A stretch of DNA of 64,000 nucleotides from contig UQLR01000014.1 in NCBI GenBank assembly GCA_900541975.1, positions 8,413 to 72,412 on the forward strand, given 5' to 3'. Within the stretch, counting starts at the first letter, position 1, and each line of letters starts with the position of its first letter. Made by a program: the position numbers and the translations under genes. The notes under the pieces were generated by a model. That model worked only from the letters and a program-made list of their open reading frames with translations, had not been told where the DNA came from and did no database searches. Positions 1 to 10,000 of this stretch are shown piece by piece. Origin of the DNA: an uncultured Oscillospiraceae bacterium. Lineage in GTDB: Bacteria; Bacillota; Clostridia; Oscillospirales; Acutalibacteraceae.

Positions 1-1022
1 ATCTTGTAATCCGTGTTCCCAGGGGAACCGTCGTCAGGGAACTGCAAACCGGGAGGATTATGGCGGATATTTCCGGCGACGAGCCTGTGATCGTAGCGCG
101 CGGCGGCAACGGCGGCTGGGGAAATATCCATTTTGCAACGCCCACAAGGCAGGCGCCGCGTTTTGCAAAGCCCGGCCTGCCCGGCGAAGAATTTGACGTG
201 CAGCTGGAGCTTAAACTTTTAGCCGACGTTGGGCTGGTCGGGTTTCCGAACGTGGGCAAGAGCTCACTGATTTCAGTGGTCAGCGAAGCGAAACCAGTGA
301 TTGCAGATTACCATTTTACAACCATTACGCCAGTGCTCGGCGTGGTCAGAATGGGGGACGGCGCCTCTTTTGTAATGGCCGATATTCCCGGGCTGATTCA
401 GGATGCAAACCAGGGCGTGGGTCTGGGACACCAGTTTTTGCGCCATGTAGAGCGCTGCAGGCTGCTGGTGCATATGGTGGATATTGCAGGCAGCGAGGGA
501 CGCGACCCAAAAGAGGATTTTGCAATTATCAATCATGAGCTTGCGGCCTTTAATCCGGAGCTTGCAAAGCGCCCGATGTTGGTGGCAGGCAATAAATGTG
601 ATCTTGCAACCGACGAGCAGATTGAAGAATTCCGGCGTTTTACAGAAGAAAAAGGCTATGCTTTTTTTCCGATTATGGCGCCAATCCGCCACGGTGTAGA
701 CGAACTTTTAAATAAAATTTACGAAAGCCTAAGCAAGCTGCCGCCGATTGTCCGTTATGCGGCGGAACCTGTTCCCGTGGAGCGGGCAGAGGAAATAGAA
801 AGGCGCGAGGTGACTGTCCGGGTTGTGGACGGTATTTATGTCGTAGAGGGAAAATGGCTGTTAAACATAATGCGCAGCGTAAACTTTGACGATTATGAAT
901 CCCTGCAGTATTTTCAACGCGTACTGATCAATGCGGGTGTGATCGACGCACTGCGGCAGGCCGGCGTTCAGGAGGGTGATACGGTTTCAATTTACGACCT
1001 GGATTTTGATTTTGTCGAATAG
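1..1022 (+). CDS. obg: GTPase Obg (CgtA), 5' end outside window
   Basis: Obg is an essential GTPase that binds the 50S subunit and links ribosome maturation to stress signalling in the cytoplasm. The reading frame is open from base 3, before the first ATG at 60, and the upstream codons continue the Gly-rich Obg fold, so the gene starts outside the window. The G1 loop GFPNVGKSS, the DIPG switch and the NKCD specificity motif are all present. The last 70 residues form the Obg-specific OCT domain, ending in an acidic DLDFDFVE tail. It is followed at 25 bp by mrnC, probably in one operon. The identification is secure from motif order and the C-terminal domain. Confidence 0.97.
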   Translation, partial: LVIRVPRGTVVRELQTGRIMADISGDEPVIVARGGNGGWGNIHFATPTRQAPRFAKPGLPGEEFDVQLELKLLADVGLVGFPNVGKSSLISVVSEAKPVIADYHFTTITPVLGVVRMGDGASFVMADIPGLIQDANQGVGLGHQFLRHVERCRLLVHMVDIAGSEGRDPKEDFAIINHELAAFNPELAKRPMLVAGNKCDLATDEQIEEFRRFTEEKGYAFFPIMAPIRHGVDELLNKIYESLSKLPPIVRYAAEPVPVERAEEIERREVTVRVVDGIYVVEGKWLLNIMRSVNFDDYESLQYFQRVLINAGVIDALRQAGVQEGDTVSIYDLDFDFVE

Positions 1023-1046
1023 ATCCTGCAAAGCGGAGGAACAAAA

Positions 1047-1433
1047 ATGGAAAGACTTTTAAATACGGCGTGCGATCCCAGCCAGTACAGCCCTTTAACG
1101 CTTGCGTTTATCGGCGACGGGGTGTTCGACCTGATGGTGCGGGAAACACTTGTCTGCCGGGCGAACAGTCCGGTAGGTATTTTAAATGCGGAAAAGGTAA
1201 AGGCGGTTTGCTGCCGGTCGCAGGCTCAAAACGCGGGAAAGCTTTTGCCTGTGTTGACGAAAGAGGAAACGGCGGTTTATAAACGGGGCAGGAACGCCCA
1301 CAGCCGCCCGCCCAAAAGCGCGAGCACCGCAGATTACCACACTGCAACGGGTTTGGAAGCGCTTTGGGGCTATTTATACCTGCAGGGGCGGATTAAACGT
1401 TTAAGGGAGCTGTTCTCCCTGCTGTCAATTTGA
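1047..1433 (+). CDS. mrnC: Mini-ribonuclease III (MrnC)
   Basis: Mini-III is a dimeric RNase III catalytic domain without the dsRNA-binding domain; in Bacillus it matures 23S rRNA ends. The protein is 128 residues, the usual size. Near the N-terminus it has the segment LAFIGDGVFDLMVRE, which carries the acidic metal-binding residue of the family, and near the C-terminus it has the second family block TATGLEALWGYLYL with its Glu. An RBS (GGAGG) lies 8 bp before the ATG. It sits directly behind obg, whereas many Firmicutes have it next to cysS, so the location is slightly unusual. Confidence 0.92.
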   Translation: MERLLNTACDPSQYSPLTLAFIGDGVFDLMVRETLVCRANSPVGILNAEKVKAVCCRSQAQNAGKLLPVLTKEETAVYKRGRNAHSRPPKSASTADYHTATGLEALWGYLYLQGRIKRLRELFSLLSI

Positions 1434-1494
1434 TAATGCTGTACATAAATGCCGTTATACACTGTAAAATATAGGTAGGAAGTATGGAAGCACG

Positions 1495-1532
1495 CAGAAA
1501 GCGCGCCGCTTTTCTATGCGGCGCGCTTTCTG
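1495..1532 (+). terminator. Perfect 15-bp inverted repeat after mrnC
   Basis: Arms 1495-1509 and 1518-1532 are perfectly complementary with an 8-nt loop. The arms begin with CAGAAA and end with TTTCTG, so the stem has A-rich and T-rich flanks but no separate long T run. It probably ends the obg-mrnC transcript, and could act in either direction. Confidence 0.55.
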
Positions 1533-1566
1533 TACGCGTTTCTAAATTCAGACTGGAGGTTATTGC

Positions 1567-2442
1567 ATGAATATAACGGCGCTTAACAGAAAGTCCCTGC
1601 TGCTCGACGGCATTTTCTTTTTGGCGGGCAGCATTTTGTATGCACTGTCGGTAGATGTTTTTACCGCGCCTAACAATATTGCACCCGGGGGGCTGACCGG
1701 TATTGGTACGCTGTTAAACTTTTTGTTTGGCATGCCCATCGGTACGGCGGTGCTTATTTTGAATATTCCGCTTTTCCTTTGGGGCGCAATCGAGTTCGGC
1801 TGGAAATTTCTCGGCAAAACGGTTGTGTCCACCGTACTGGTATCTGTCATGATCGACCTTCTGGCGCCCTTTGTGCCGGCCTATACGGGCGATAAAATGC
1901 TTGCAAGCCTTTTCGGCGGTATTTTTTCCGGTGCGGGGTTGGCGCTTGTTTTTATACGGGGCGGTACCACAGGCGGTACGGATATTATCGCGAGACTTTT
2001 GAACAGGCGGCATCCAGCGCTTTCAATGGGCAAGCTGATTTTGCTGACCGACATGCTTGTCATTGCGGCGGCGGCATTGGTCTATGGCAATCTGGAAAGC
2101 CCGCTATACGCTGTGATCAGTATTTTTGTCAGCACAAGGCTGATCGATATGCTTATTTATGGCACCAGTCTGGGAGCCGGAAAAATGATGTTTATCATTT
2201 CCGGTAAAAATGAAGAAATCGCAAAGGCCATTTTAACGGGGATCAGCCGCGGCCTGACCAAAATCAGGGCTACGGGCGGCTACAGCAATGAAGAGAGCGA
2301 AATCCTGCTCTGTGCGCTGCGCCGCAATGAGGTTTATAAAACGTACGAGCTGGTAAGAAAAATAGATCCCAAAGCTTTTATTATTGTAGGTGAGGCGGGG
2401 GAAATTACCGGCGAAGGATTTGCACATTTAAAAAAGTCTTGA
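1567..2442 (+). CDS. YitT family membrane protein (YitT + DUF2179)
   Basis: The 291-residue protein has five to six hydrophobic segments in residues 10-175, including the glycine-rich GGTTGGTDIIARLL segment typical of the YitT family, followed by a soluble C-terminal DUF2179 domain (about 205-285). The function is unknown in the family; a transporter or sensor role at the membrane is inferred. The RBS GGAGG is close to the ATG. The stop codon overlaps the -35 box of the rpsF promoter, so the two genes are abutted but transcribed separately. Confidence 0.88.
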   Translation: MNITALNRKSLLLDGIFFLAGSILYALSVDVFTAPNNIAPGGLTGIGTLLNFLFGMPIGTAVLILNIPLFLWGAIEFGWKFLGKTVVSTVLVSVMIDLLAPFVPAYTGDKMLASLFGGIFSGAGLALVFIRGGTTGGTDIIARLLNRRHPALSMGKLILLTDMLVIAAAALVYGNLESPLYAVISIFVSTRLIDMLIYGTSLGAGKMMFIISGKNEEIAKAILTGISRGLTKIRATGGYSNEESEILLCALRRNEVYKTYELVRKIDPKAFIIVGEAGEITGEGFAHLKKS

Positions 2443-2467
2443 CAGGAATCTGCACGATTGCTATAAT
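2439..2467 (+). promoter_or_regulatory. SigA promoter of the rpsF operon
   Basis: TTGACA at 2439-2444 and TATAAT at 2462-2467 are both perfect consensus with exactly 17 bp between them. The -35 box overlaps the yitT stop codon (2440-2442). Such strength fits a ribosomal protein operon. Confidence 0.93.
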
Positions 2468-2580
2468 TAACCTGTTATGTCTGTAAGTATATTACAGGCA
2501 GGATGCGTGGCCGGGGTGCAACCCTTGGGCCTGGACATCCATATCCTTGCTCCGCTTAGCGGGGCCAAAGTCCAAAAGGA
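2468..2580 (+). promoter_or_regulatory. Structured rpsF leader, candidate S6:S18 autoregulatory RNA
   Basis: The leader of about 110 nt has a hairpin closed by GGATG and CATCC with an inner GGGT/ACCC stem and a CCG in the internal loop region. A second hairpin at 2549-2565 is a 7-bp stem with a TTA loop. TGGAC (2532-2536) can also pair with GTCCA (2570-2574) next to the Shine-Dalgarno, competing with the first stem. S6:S18 leaders with a CCG-containing bulge are known in many bacteria. Calling this one of them is inference from position and shape. Confidence 0.55.
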
Positions 2581-2592
2581 GGTGCAGGAAAG

Positions 2593-2889
2593 ATGGCAGT
2601 AACACATGCTTATGAATCTGTAATGGTGATTTCTACAAAACTTGGCGAGGAAGAAATTCAGGCGTTGATTGAAAAATTTAAAACGCTCATTGAAAAACAT
2701 GCCACTCTTGAAGGTGTTGACGAATGGGGCAAGCGCAGGCTTGCATACCTGATCAACAAAGAGGCGGAAGGTTATTATGTGCTTTTTAATTTTACATGTG
2801 ACGCGCAGTTCCCCGCAGAGCTTGACAGGCGCTATAAAATTACAGACGGCATTCTGCGTAGCCTGATCGTAAAAAAAGAAGAAATTTGA
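2593..2889 (+). CDS. rpsF: 30S ribosomal protein S6
   Basis: S6 binds 16S rRNA together with S18 in the platform of the small subunit. The 98 residues match the family length, with the conserved N-terminal strand MAVTHAYESVMVIS, the block GVDEWGKRRLAYLINK and the YYVLFNF strand. The RBS AAAGGAGG lies 11 bp before the ATG. It is the first gene of the canonical rpsF-ssb-rpsR operon under a consensus promoter. Confidence 0.98.
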   Translation: MAVTHAYESVMVISTKLGEEEIQALIEKFKTLIEKHATLEGVDEWGKRRLAYLINKEAEGYYVLFNFTCDAQFPAELDRRYKITDGILRSLIVKKEEI

Positions 2890-2926
2890 TCGAGTAGATG
2901 ACACAGGGAAAGAAGGATGACAGGAA

Positions 2927-3376
2927 ATGAATAAGGTAATTTTAATGGGCAGGTTAACTGCGGATCCTGAGCTTAAAACAACACCGTCGGGTATATCTGT
3001 GACCAGTTTCAGTATTGCGGTGGACCGCAATTACGTAAAACAGGGTGAAGAACGTCAAGTCGATTTTATTAATATTGTCTGCTGGAGGCAGCGGGCAGAA
3101 TTTGTTTGCAGGTATTTTACCAAAGGGCAGCTCATTGCATTGGATGGTTCAATCCAGACGCGCCAGTATCAGGACAAAAATGGAAACAACCGCACAGCGT
3201 TTGAGGTGGTAGCGGATAATGTCTATTTTACCGGTGACCGCCGCAATGGCGGTGCTGCTCAGGGTGGCGGCTTTGCACAGCCTTCTGCTCCGGCAGAGGC
3301 GCCCGCGCCTGCGTACACAAGTGGGACGGCCGGCGATTTTGAAGAAATGCCTTTAGATGACGATTTACCGTTTTAA
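2927..3376 (+). CDS. ssb: Single-stranded DNA-binding protein
   Basis: SSB coats single-stranded DNA during replication and repair. The protein has 149 residues: an OB fold (about 1-105) starting MNKVILMGRLTADPEL, with the conserved FINIVCWRQRAEFVCRYFTKGQ core, then a Gly/Ala/Pro-rich linker (106-140) and the acidic tip DDDLPF that recruits partner proteins. It lies between rpsF and rpsR, as in most Firmicutes, and is co-transcribed with them. Confidence 0.97.
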   Translation: MNKVILMGRLTADPELKTTPSGISVTSFSIAVDRNYVKQGEERQVDFINIVCWRQRAEFVCRYFTKGQLIALDGSIQTRQYQDKNGNNRTAFEVVADNVYFTGDRRNGGAAQGGGFAQPSAPAEAPAPAYTSGTAGDFEEMPLDDDLPF

Positions 3377-3423
3377 GTCTATATATTTCCAACATAATTT
3401 TTTGTATAAAGGAGCGATAAAAA

Positions 3424-3675
3424 ATGGCTGAAAAACCGGAAAGAGACAACCGCCGGGGCGGACGCAAGGGTCGCAGAAAGGTTTGTGCTTTTTGTGTGGA
3501 TAAGGTTGAAACAATTGACTATAAAGATATAGCGAGGCTTCGCCGTTTTCTCTCGGAAAGGGCAAAAATTCTTCCCAGAAGGGTAACCGGCACGTGCGCA
3601 CACCATCAGCGTGCACTTACGGTTGCGATTAAAAGAGCAAGGCATTTAGCGTTGCTTCCTTATATCAGCGACTGA
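3424..3675 (+). CDS. rpsR: 30S ribosomal protein S18
   Basis: S18 is the partner of S6 on 16S rRNA. The protein is 83 residues with the usual basic N-terminus, then [17 protein letters not shown] and the C-terminal block [22 protein letters not shown]. The CxxC after the basic tail is the cysteine-containing (zinc-type) form of S18. The RBS AAAGGAG precedes the ATG, and a strong terminator follows, closing the operon. Confidence 0.98.
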   Translation: MAEKPERDNRRGGRKGRRKVCAFCVDKVETIDYKDIARLRRFLSERAKILPRRVTGTCAHHQRALTVAIKRARHLALLPYISD

Positions 3676-3687
3676 TTATTTTCTATA

Positions 3688-3734
3688 AAACGCACAGGGC
3701 CCGTTGGTTACAAGCCGACGGGCCCTGTGCGTTT
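3688..3734 (+). terminator. Strong terminator of the rpsF operon
   Basis: The 20-bp arms 3688-3707 and 3715-3734 pair fully apart from one G-U, with a 7-nt loop. The stem begins AAACGCACAGGGCCCG and ends with GTTT. Confidence 0.9.
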
Positions 3735-4029
3735 ATCAGATATATCCGTTAAGCAGGCTGCTTTTGAGCAAACTGCCGCCTTTTTTATAAGACAAAAAAG
3801 AAAATGTGGCGGCCCATCCCGGCAAACGGAAGAAAAAAGCGGCGACTACAAACAGGCGGCAAGCGATAATACGAACTTTTTTTGACTGAAAGGCCTGTGC
3901 AATATGTTATACAGGCTTATTTATGCCCGGCAAGGTCATATTTGCACCTTCTTTTTCATGCTTTATCGTTCATATTAAAAATAAAAAGGTATTACATGGA
4001 TGCGGCAGCTTACCGTAAAAGCCTTTCAT
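3735..4029. other. Intergenic region, no gene seen
   Basis: I see no ORF with an RBS here. A short inverted pair (GCCTGT at 3893-3898 and ACAGGC at 3911-3916) is the only structure noticed. The region is bounded by the rpsR terminator and the terminator of the minus-strand gene at 4073-4372. Confidence 0.5.
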
Positions 4030-4068
4030 GAAAAAAAGCTCTTGCAGGCATTGCCTGTAAAAGCTTTT
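4030..4068 (-). terminator. Terminator of the 4073-4372 minus-strand gene
   Basis: A stem with AAAAGCT/AGCTTTT outer arms and CAGGC/GCCTG inner arms has one mismatch and one G-U. On the minus strand it is followed by a run of seven T. It lies just past the stop codon. Confidence 0.75.
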
Positions 4069-4072
4069 GCGT

Positions 4073-4372
4073 TTATTCGGCATTTTTTTCTTTCAGTGCT
4101 CTGTTTAACCAGATTTCTCCGATATCCATAGCAAGGTACAATCCGTTTTTTTCACTGGATTTTACAACCTGCTTGCGGGGGCTGATGTCCGGATCAGTAC
4201 ACATCAGCTGCACGGCAACCTTGTCGGCAACCTCCAGATCGTTGACCATTTTTTTTGTTTTTATTTGAAGTCGTATCACATAGCGCTCATCCATGTTGCC
4301 GTAAAAAAGAACGTCCCCGCAGCGCACAAGCGGTTTACCTTTATAGGTGGGAAATGCTTCCTTTTTTGTCAT
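4073..4372 (-). CDS. Conserved hypothetical protein, 99 residues
   Basis: No known domain is recognised. The protein is small and soluble, starting MTKKEAFPTYKGKPLVRCGD, with a likely beta-rich core (VLFYGNMDERYVIRLQIKTK) and a helical C-terminus. I chose the ATG at 4372 because AGGAGGG stands just 5' of it on the minus strand; the frame is open another 11 codons upstream, but without an RBS. It is monocistronic, with its own terminator. Similar-looking small proteins occur in clostridial genomes, but I cannot name a function. Confidence 0.7.
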   Translation of the reverse strand: MTKKEAFPTYKGKPLVRCGDVLFYGNMDERYVIRLQIKTKKMVNDLEVADKVAVQLMCTDPDISPRKQVVKSSEKNGLYLAMDIGEIWLNRALKEKNAE

Positions 4373-4696
4373 ATGCAAACCCTCCTTGTTTATAAAATTT
4401 CCCACTCATTATAGCATAATATATGCCTTTAGTAAAGACTTTTTTGTACTTATCACAATTTTCTATAGAAATGGGACCCATTGGTTTTAGCAATTATCAA
4501 CAATATTTAAGAAAGAAATTTTCAATTCAAGATACATATTATTCCCTTTTGGAATTTCTATATAGGGTTGAAATGTTAAAATAATACAACGGAATATGTA
4601 AGCTTATCTATACCCAAAAACCTGTATGTTTTCTCTTGCAGACGGGATGAACTCAGGCCTGTTCTATAAGTATTTTCTGTTTTAGGAGGGTTTCCG

Positions 4697-6982
4697 GTGC
4701 TAAAAAAACTGATTGCGGGGGCGGTGGCTTTTATGTTGACTTTTTCTGCAGTTGGCGTAACGCGTGAGGCACATGCACAGGAGGATTACACTTCGCAGGC
4801 GCGCCAGCTGGACAAGCTTGCTTACGAAGGCGACGATCTCGGCGCTGTTTACAGCCCTGAAAACACAGTGTTCAAAGTATGGGCGCCTACGGCTTCAAAG
4901 GTAGAACTTAAGCTGTATAAAACCGGCAGTGATCAGGAGAAAAATGCCGGGCTGATCGCGCAGTCGCCTATGGAGTACAATCCGGAAAACGGCGTATGGA
5001 CTGTAACAAAACAGGGAGACCTGAACGGTGTTTATTATACGTATCTTGTAACAGTGGAAGGAAAGACCAACGAAACGGCGGATATTTACGCGAAGGCGGC
5101 GGGTGTTAACGGGGAGCGCAGTATGGTGGTTGATCTGGACGTGACCGATCCGGACAATTGGGAAAACGACAGGCATATTTTGTTTGACCACCAGACACAG
5201 GCCACGGTATGGGAGGTGCATATTAAGGATTTCTCCAGCAGTCCTTCCTCCGGCGTATCGCAAGACAACAGGGGCAAATATCTGGCTTTTACAGAAGAAG
5301 GAACAACGCTCAACGGAGAAGGTGAGGTTCCAACCTGTGTGGATTATTTAAAAGCTCTGGGTGTGAATTGCGTACAGATCAATCCTTTTTATGATTTTGG
5401 CTCTGTGGATGAAAGCAAAACAGACGATCAGGAAGCATTTAACTGGGGCTACGACCCTAAAAATTATAATCTTCCGGAGGGCAGCTACAGCTCCAATCCA
5501 TATGATGGCGCCGTGCGCATTCGCGAAGCAAAGCAGATGATTCAGGCGTTGCATGACGCGGGAATTGCCGTAGTAATGGATGTGGTATACAACCACACCT
5601 ATACAGGGGAAGATTCTTTCTTTAATAAAACCGTGCCCAATTATTATTACCGCTTTCATGAAGACGGCTCCTGGGCCAACGGCTCCGGCTGCGGGAACGA
5701 TACCGCTTCCGAACGCGCCATGTATCGGAAATTTATGGTCGATTCTGTTGCCTATTGGGTGGAAGAATATCATATTGACGGCTTTCGGTTTGACTTGATG
5801 GGTCTGCACGACGTTGAAACAATGAATGCCATACGTGAAAAGCTTGACAGCTTTGAAAACGGCGAGAAACTGATTATGTATGGCGAGGCATGGGAAATGG
5901 CGCAGGCTACAGACGCTACCATGGCCTGCCAGGACAATATGCACCTTTTAAACGAGCGCATCGGCGCGTTTAACGACGGTATGCGTGATATTTTAAAAGG
6001 AGACAATTTTCAGGCTGCAGATATTGGCTTTATTCAGGGCAGGGGAGCGCCAAGTCTTGTGAAAAAAGGGATTAAAGCAGCCACGGATGAATGGGCGCGA
6101 CAGCCATCTCAGACTGTCTCCTATATGTCCTGCCATGACAATATGACCTTATACGATAAACTGGTGGCCTCGGTATTGGGGGAAAAAGAAGATTACAGAG
6201 CGCGCAATGAGCAGCTTGTGCAGATGAACAAGCTGGGGGCGTGTGCCTTGCTGACAAGCCAGGGGATTGCTTTTATGCTGGCTGGCGAAGAAATGGCCCG
6301 TTCCAAAGATGGCGACCATAACAGCTATCAGTCCAGTGTGCAGCTCAACCAAATAGATTGGAACAACCTGGCGCTTTACGGAGATCTTGCCGCCTATTAT
6401 ATGGGGCTGCTGGCAATTCGAAATAATTTTGCGCCGTTTACACAAGACGACAATACTTCTGTTGCGCATATGGTATTCTATGAAAATACGGACAAGCATG
6501 TTGTTGCTTATACATTGGAAAATACCGTCACCAACGCAACGCAGTGGGATGCAGTGACCGTGCTGCTGAACTCTAATACAGATAAAGACGTCACGGTTCA
6601 ATTAGAAGGCGCAGCCGCAAATAAAGACTGGGTGATCGTGGCTGACGGGCAGAGCGCCGGGCTTACAAGCCTGGGAGAAATTACCGACGGGAAGGCAGTG
6701 CTTCCCAGAAGCAGCGCCATGGTTTTGGTGGACAAAGAAAGCTTTGCACGCGTAAAATTGGACGCAGACCTTTCTTTACAGCAGGTGTTGCAAAATGCTG
6801 CCGGCACGGTAGAGGAAGACGCTTCACAAGCGCAGGCCTCTTCCACTGCACAGCAGCAAACGGGTGCCGGCGCGCAATTCTTTACAGGTCATGGCGTTCT
6901 GTGGCTGCTGGGAGCCGCGGCTGCGGCGGTTGTTGCCATTGCGGGCTTTGTCTTTTATAAAAAACGGAAAAATAAAAAATAG
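4697..6982 (+). CDS. Secreted, membrane-anchored type I pullulanase-like GH13 enzyme
   Basis: A predicted extracellular enzyme cleaving alpha-1,6 (or alpha-1,4) links of pullulan and starch. The 761 residues contain a signal peptide (1-28, ending AHA), a CBM48-type domain (about 45-140, FKVWAPTASKVELKLY) and a GH13 barrel. The pullulanase signature FNWGYDPKNYN is present. Catalytic residues are D366 (GFRFDLMG), E397 (YGEAWE) and D481 (CHDN). A beta-sandwich domain and a Ser/Ala/Gln-rich linker follow, and the protein ends with a hydrophobic helix and KKRKNKK, so it stays attached to the membrane. It starts with GTG, with AGGAGGG 8 bp upstream. The next gene is a close paralogue. Amylopullulanase activity cannot be excluded. 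Confidence 0.9.
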   Translation: MLKKLIAGAVAFMLTFSAVGVTREAHAQEDYTSQARQLDKLAYEGDDLGAVYSPENTVFKVWAPTASKVELKLYKTGSDQEKNAGLIAQSPMEYNPENGVWTVTKQGDLNGVYYTYLVTVEGKTNETADIYAKAAGVNGERSMVVDLDVTDPDNWENDRHILFDHQTQATVWEVHIKDFSSSPSSGVSQDNRGKYLAFTEEGTTLNGEGEVPTCVDYLKALGVNCVQINPFYDFGSVDESKTDDQEAFNWGYDPKNYNLPEGSYSSNPYDGAVRIREAKQMIQALHDAGIAVVMDVVYNHTYTGEDSFFNKTVPNYYYRFHEDGSWANGSGCGNDTASERAMYRKFMVDSVAYWVEEYHIDGFRFDLMGLHDVETMNAIREKLDSFENGEKLIMYGEAWEMAQATDATMACQDNMHLLNERIGAFNDGMRDILKGDNFQAADIGFIQGRGAPSLVKKGIKAATDEWARQPSQTVSYMSCHDNMTLYDKLVASVLGEKEDYRARNEQLVQMNKLGACALLTSQGIAFMLAGEEMARSKDGDHNSYQSSVQLNQIDWNNLALYGDLAAYYMGLLAIRNNFAPFTQDDNTSVAHMVFYENTDKHVVAYTLENTVTNATQWDAVTVLLNSNTDKDVTVQLEGAAANKDWVIVADGQSAGLTSLGEITDGKAVLPRSSAMVLVDKESFARVKLDADLSLQQVLQNAAGTVEEDASQAQASSTAQQQTGAGAQFFTGHGVLWLLGAAAAAVVAIAGFVFYKKRKNKK

Positions 6983-7057
6983 AAACATTTCCAGGATAAT
7001 TTTTTCTGCCTTGCAGAAATGATTATAAACAAAACATTATTTTAAGGAGGAATTGAA

Positions 7058-10000
7058 GTGAAAATCAGGAGAGTTATGGCAGTCATGCTTTCATTGCTTA
7101 TGATTGCCGGCGTTTTCTGTATGCCTACTGCATTTGCGGCCACCGGCAATTTCTTTGAAGAAGAAGCTGCGGCCCTTGATCAGCGGGCATATGATGGGGA
7201 CGATCTGGGCGCGGTATACACACCGGAATCTACAACTTTTAAGGTGTGGGCGCCAACAGCAAGTGATGTAAAGCTGAACCTTTACACAACAGGCAGCGAC
7301 AGTGAAGAGGGCGCTGCAAAGATTTCCACAACCGACATGACCTATACGGAAGAAAACGGCATATGGGCCGCAACCGTAGAAGGAGATCAGAAAAACGTTT
7401 ATTACACATACTCTGTTACAAACGACGGTACCACGCGCGAAGTAGTAGACGTTTATGCGAAGGCTGTAGGTGTAAACGGGGACAGAGGCATGGTTGTCGA
7501 CCTGGATTCTACAGACCCGGAAGGCTGGGAAGACGACAATTATGTGCTTGTACAGAACCAGACAGACGCTTCTGTTTGGGAGGTACATGTAAAAGACTTT
7601 TCTTATGATCCTGAATCCGGAATTTCTGAAGCAAACAGGGGTAAATATCTTGCCTTTACAGAAACGGGCACAACCTATAAAAGCGAAGGCAAATACAAAA
7701 CCGGTATTGATTATTTAAAAGAGCTTGGCGTAAAGTATGTACATATCAACCCGTTTTATGATTTTGGCTCTATAGATGAAACCGGCGATGATACACAGTT
7801 CAACTGGGGCTACGATCCGAAAAACTATAATGTACCGGAAGGTTCCTATTCTACGAACCCGTATGACGGCAATGTAAGAATAAACGAAGTCAAGCAAATG
7901 GTTAAAGCCCTGCATGACAACGGGATCGGTATTATCATGGACGTTGTTTACAACCATACCTATGTGACCGATTCCTGGTTCCAGCAGACAGTGCCGTACT
8001 ATTATTATCGCTTTGGCGCAGACGCAAATACATGGTCCAGCGCATCCGGCTGCGGCAACGATACTGCCTCCGAGCGTGAAATGTACAGAAAGTACATGGT
8101 GGAATCTGTTAAATACTGGGCAGATGAATACCATATCGACGGCTTCCGTTTTGACCTCATGGGCCTGCATGACTCACAGACAATGAACGAGATCCGCGCC
8201 GCTCTGGACGAAATTGACACAAGACTGCTTATGTATGGTGAAGGCTGGGATATGAGCTCCACCTCAACAGATGCAGATTGTCCTCCGCTTGCATCCCAGA
8301 AGAACTCTGCTTCTTTAAGTGAAAGAATCGGCTTCTTTAATGACGAAATCAGGGACGGCATCAAGGGCAGCGTATTTAACGCAACAGAAAAAGGCTATAT
8401 CCAGGGCAACAACAGTAAGGTTAGCGCAGTAAAGAATGGCATTAAGGCAAATGTCGGCGGCGGTGCATGGACGTCTAAAGCACCTACACAAACTGTCACA
8501 TATGCGTCTGCGCATGATAACCATACGTTGTATGACAGGCTGGTAAATTCTGTTAAGGGCGAAGTAGCGGAGAATTATCCACAGAGATATGAAGACTTGG
8601 TTGCAATGAACAAGCTGAATGCAGCAATTGTTTATTCTTCGCAGGGTATTCCGTTTATTCTTGCCGGTGAAGAATTTGCTAGGACAAAATATGGCGACCA
8701 TAACAGCTATATGTCTTCTGCTGATATCAATATGCTGGATTGGAGCAGGGTTGTAGAGTATAAAGATTTGGTTGCTTATTATTCCGGCATGATTGAACTT
8801 AGAAACAATTATGCACCGTTCAGGGATCCTACCACCAATACAGTTAAGAACAATATGAAAGATATAACAGGCGTCCCAACAGGTGTAATTGCTTATACGA
8901 TTTATGACGAAACACAACCGTGGAAAACCGTTGCTGTCTGCTTTAACAACAATGCAGAAGCTCAGGAGGTTACCCTGCAGAGCAACGGCGCACTGCCCAC
9001 AGATTGGGTTATTGTTGCAAATGACCAGTCAGCGGGCGTAAAGAATTTGGGCGAGGTATCCGGCAGCACAGTGACAGTGCCTGCTTCCAGCGCACTGATC
9101 CTTGTTGATAAGGAATCCTTTGATACAGCGGCAATTCCCTCAACAAAGGGACAGGTAACAATCAACCATGTAGAAGCACAGTCCGGCGACGTACTCAGCA
9201 CAGATGTACTGACGGGGACAATCGGAACTTACTTTGAAGCAACACCGGATTCTTCCCTGGCGCTGCGTTACGATGTAGTTTCTGCACCGGAAGAAACATC
9301 CGGTACGTTTACGGAGGAAGATCAGACGCTGACCTATACCTACGAGCTCTATACGCTCAAAGCACAGGATATCACCGGCGATGGCGATGTATCTACAGAG
9401 GATGTTCTTCTGCTGCAAAAAGCGATTGCGCGTCAGGAGCAGCTTACAGAGGAGCAGCAGACAGTTGCAGATGTAAACTGTGACGGCGAGCTTTCTGTAG
9501 AGGATGTGCTGATTTACCAGAAGACAATTGCAAAAGTGTTTGTCAATGGTATTGGGACAGTAACCGTAAACTATCTTGATTCTGAAACCGGTGAAAAAGT
9601 TGCAGATCCAACGGTTCTGGAAGGCCGTACGGGCCAAAGCTACCAGACAGAAGCAAAGTCCGTGCCATATTATGACCTGGACGAGACCAAGCTTCCTGAA
9701 AATGAAGCAGGCCTGTTTACAAACGGTGATACGCAAGTTAACTATTATTACAATGAGGCCAAAATCAGCAGAACTGTTTATGTGAAGCTGCAGGAAGGCG
9801 CAACCTGGACGCCCACGCTGCATGCATGGGATGATTACAACGGCTTCCTGCTGGGAGACTGGCCCGGTACAGAAATGACGTTGCAGGACGATGGATGGTA
9901 TGCAATTACAGTTGAATGCGGCGGCGTTTTTAGCTGCGTTTTGAGCATTGGCGGAGCAAACGCCAATACGGCGCAGACGAACGATATTACAGATGTTGAC

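Noticed and set aside
7003..7019. TTTCTGC-CTT-GCAGAAA hairpin between the two pullulanases as a terminator
   Set aside because: Short stem without T run; more likely the two genes are co-transcribed.
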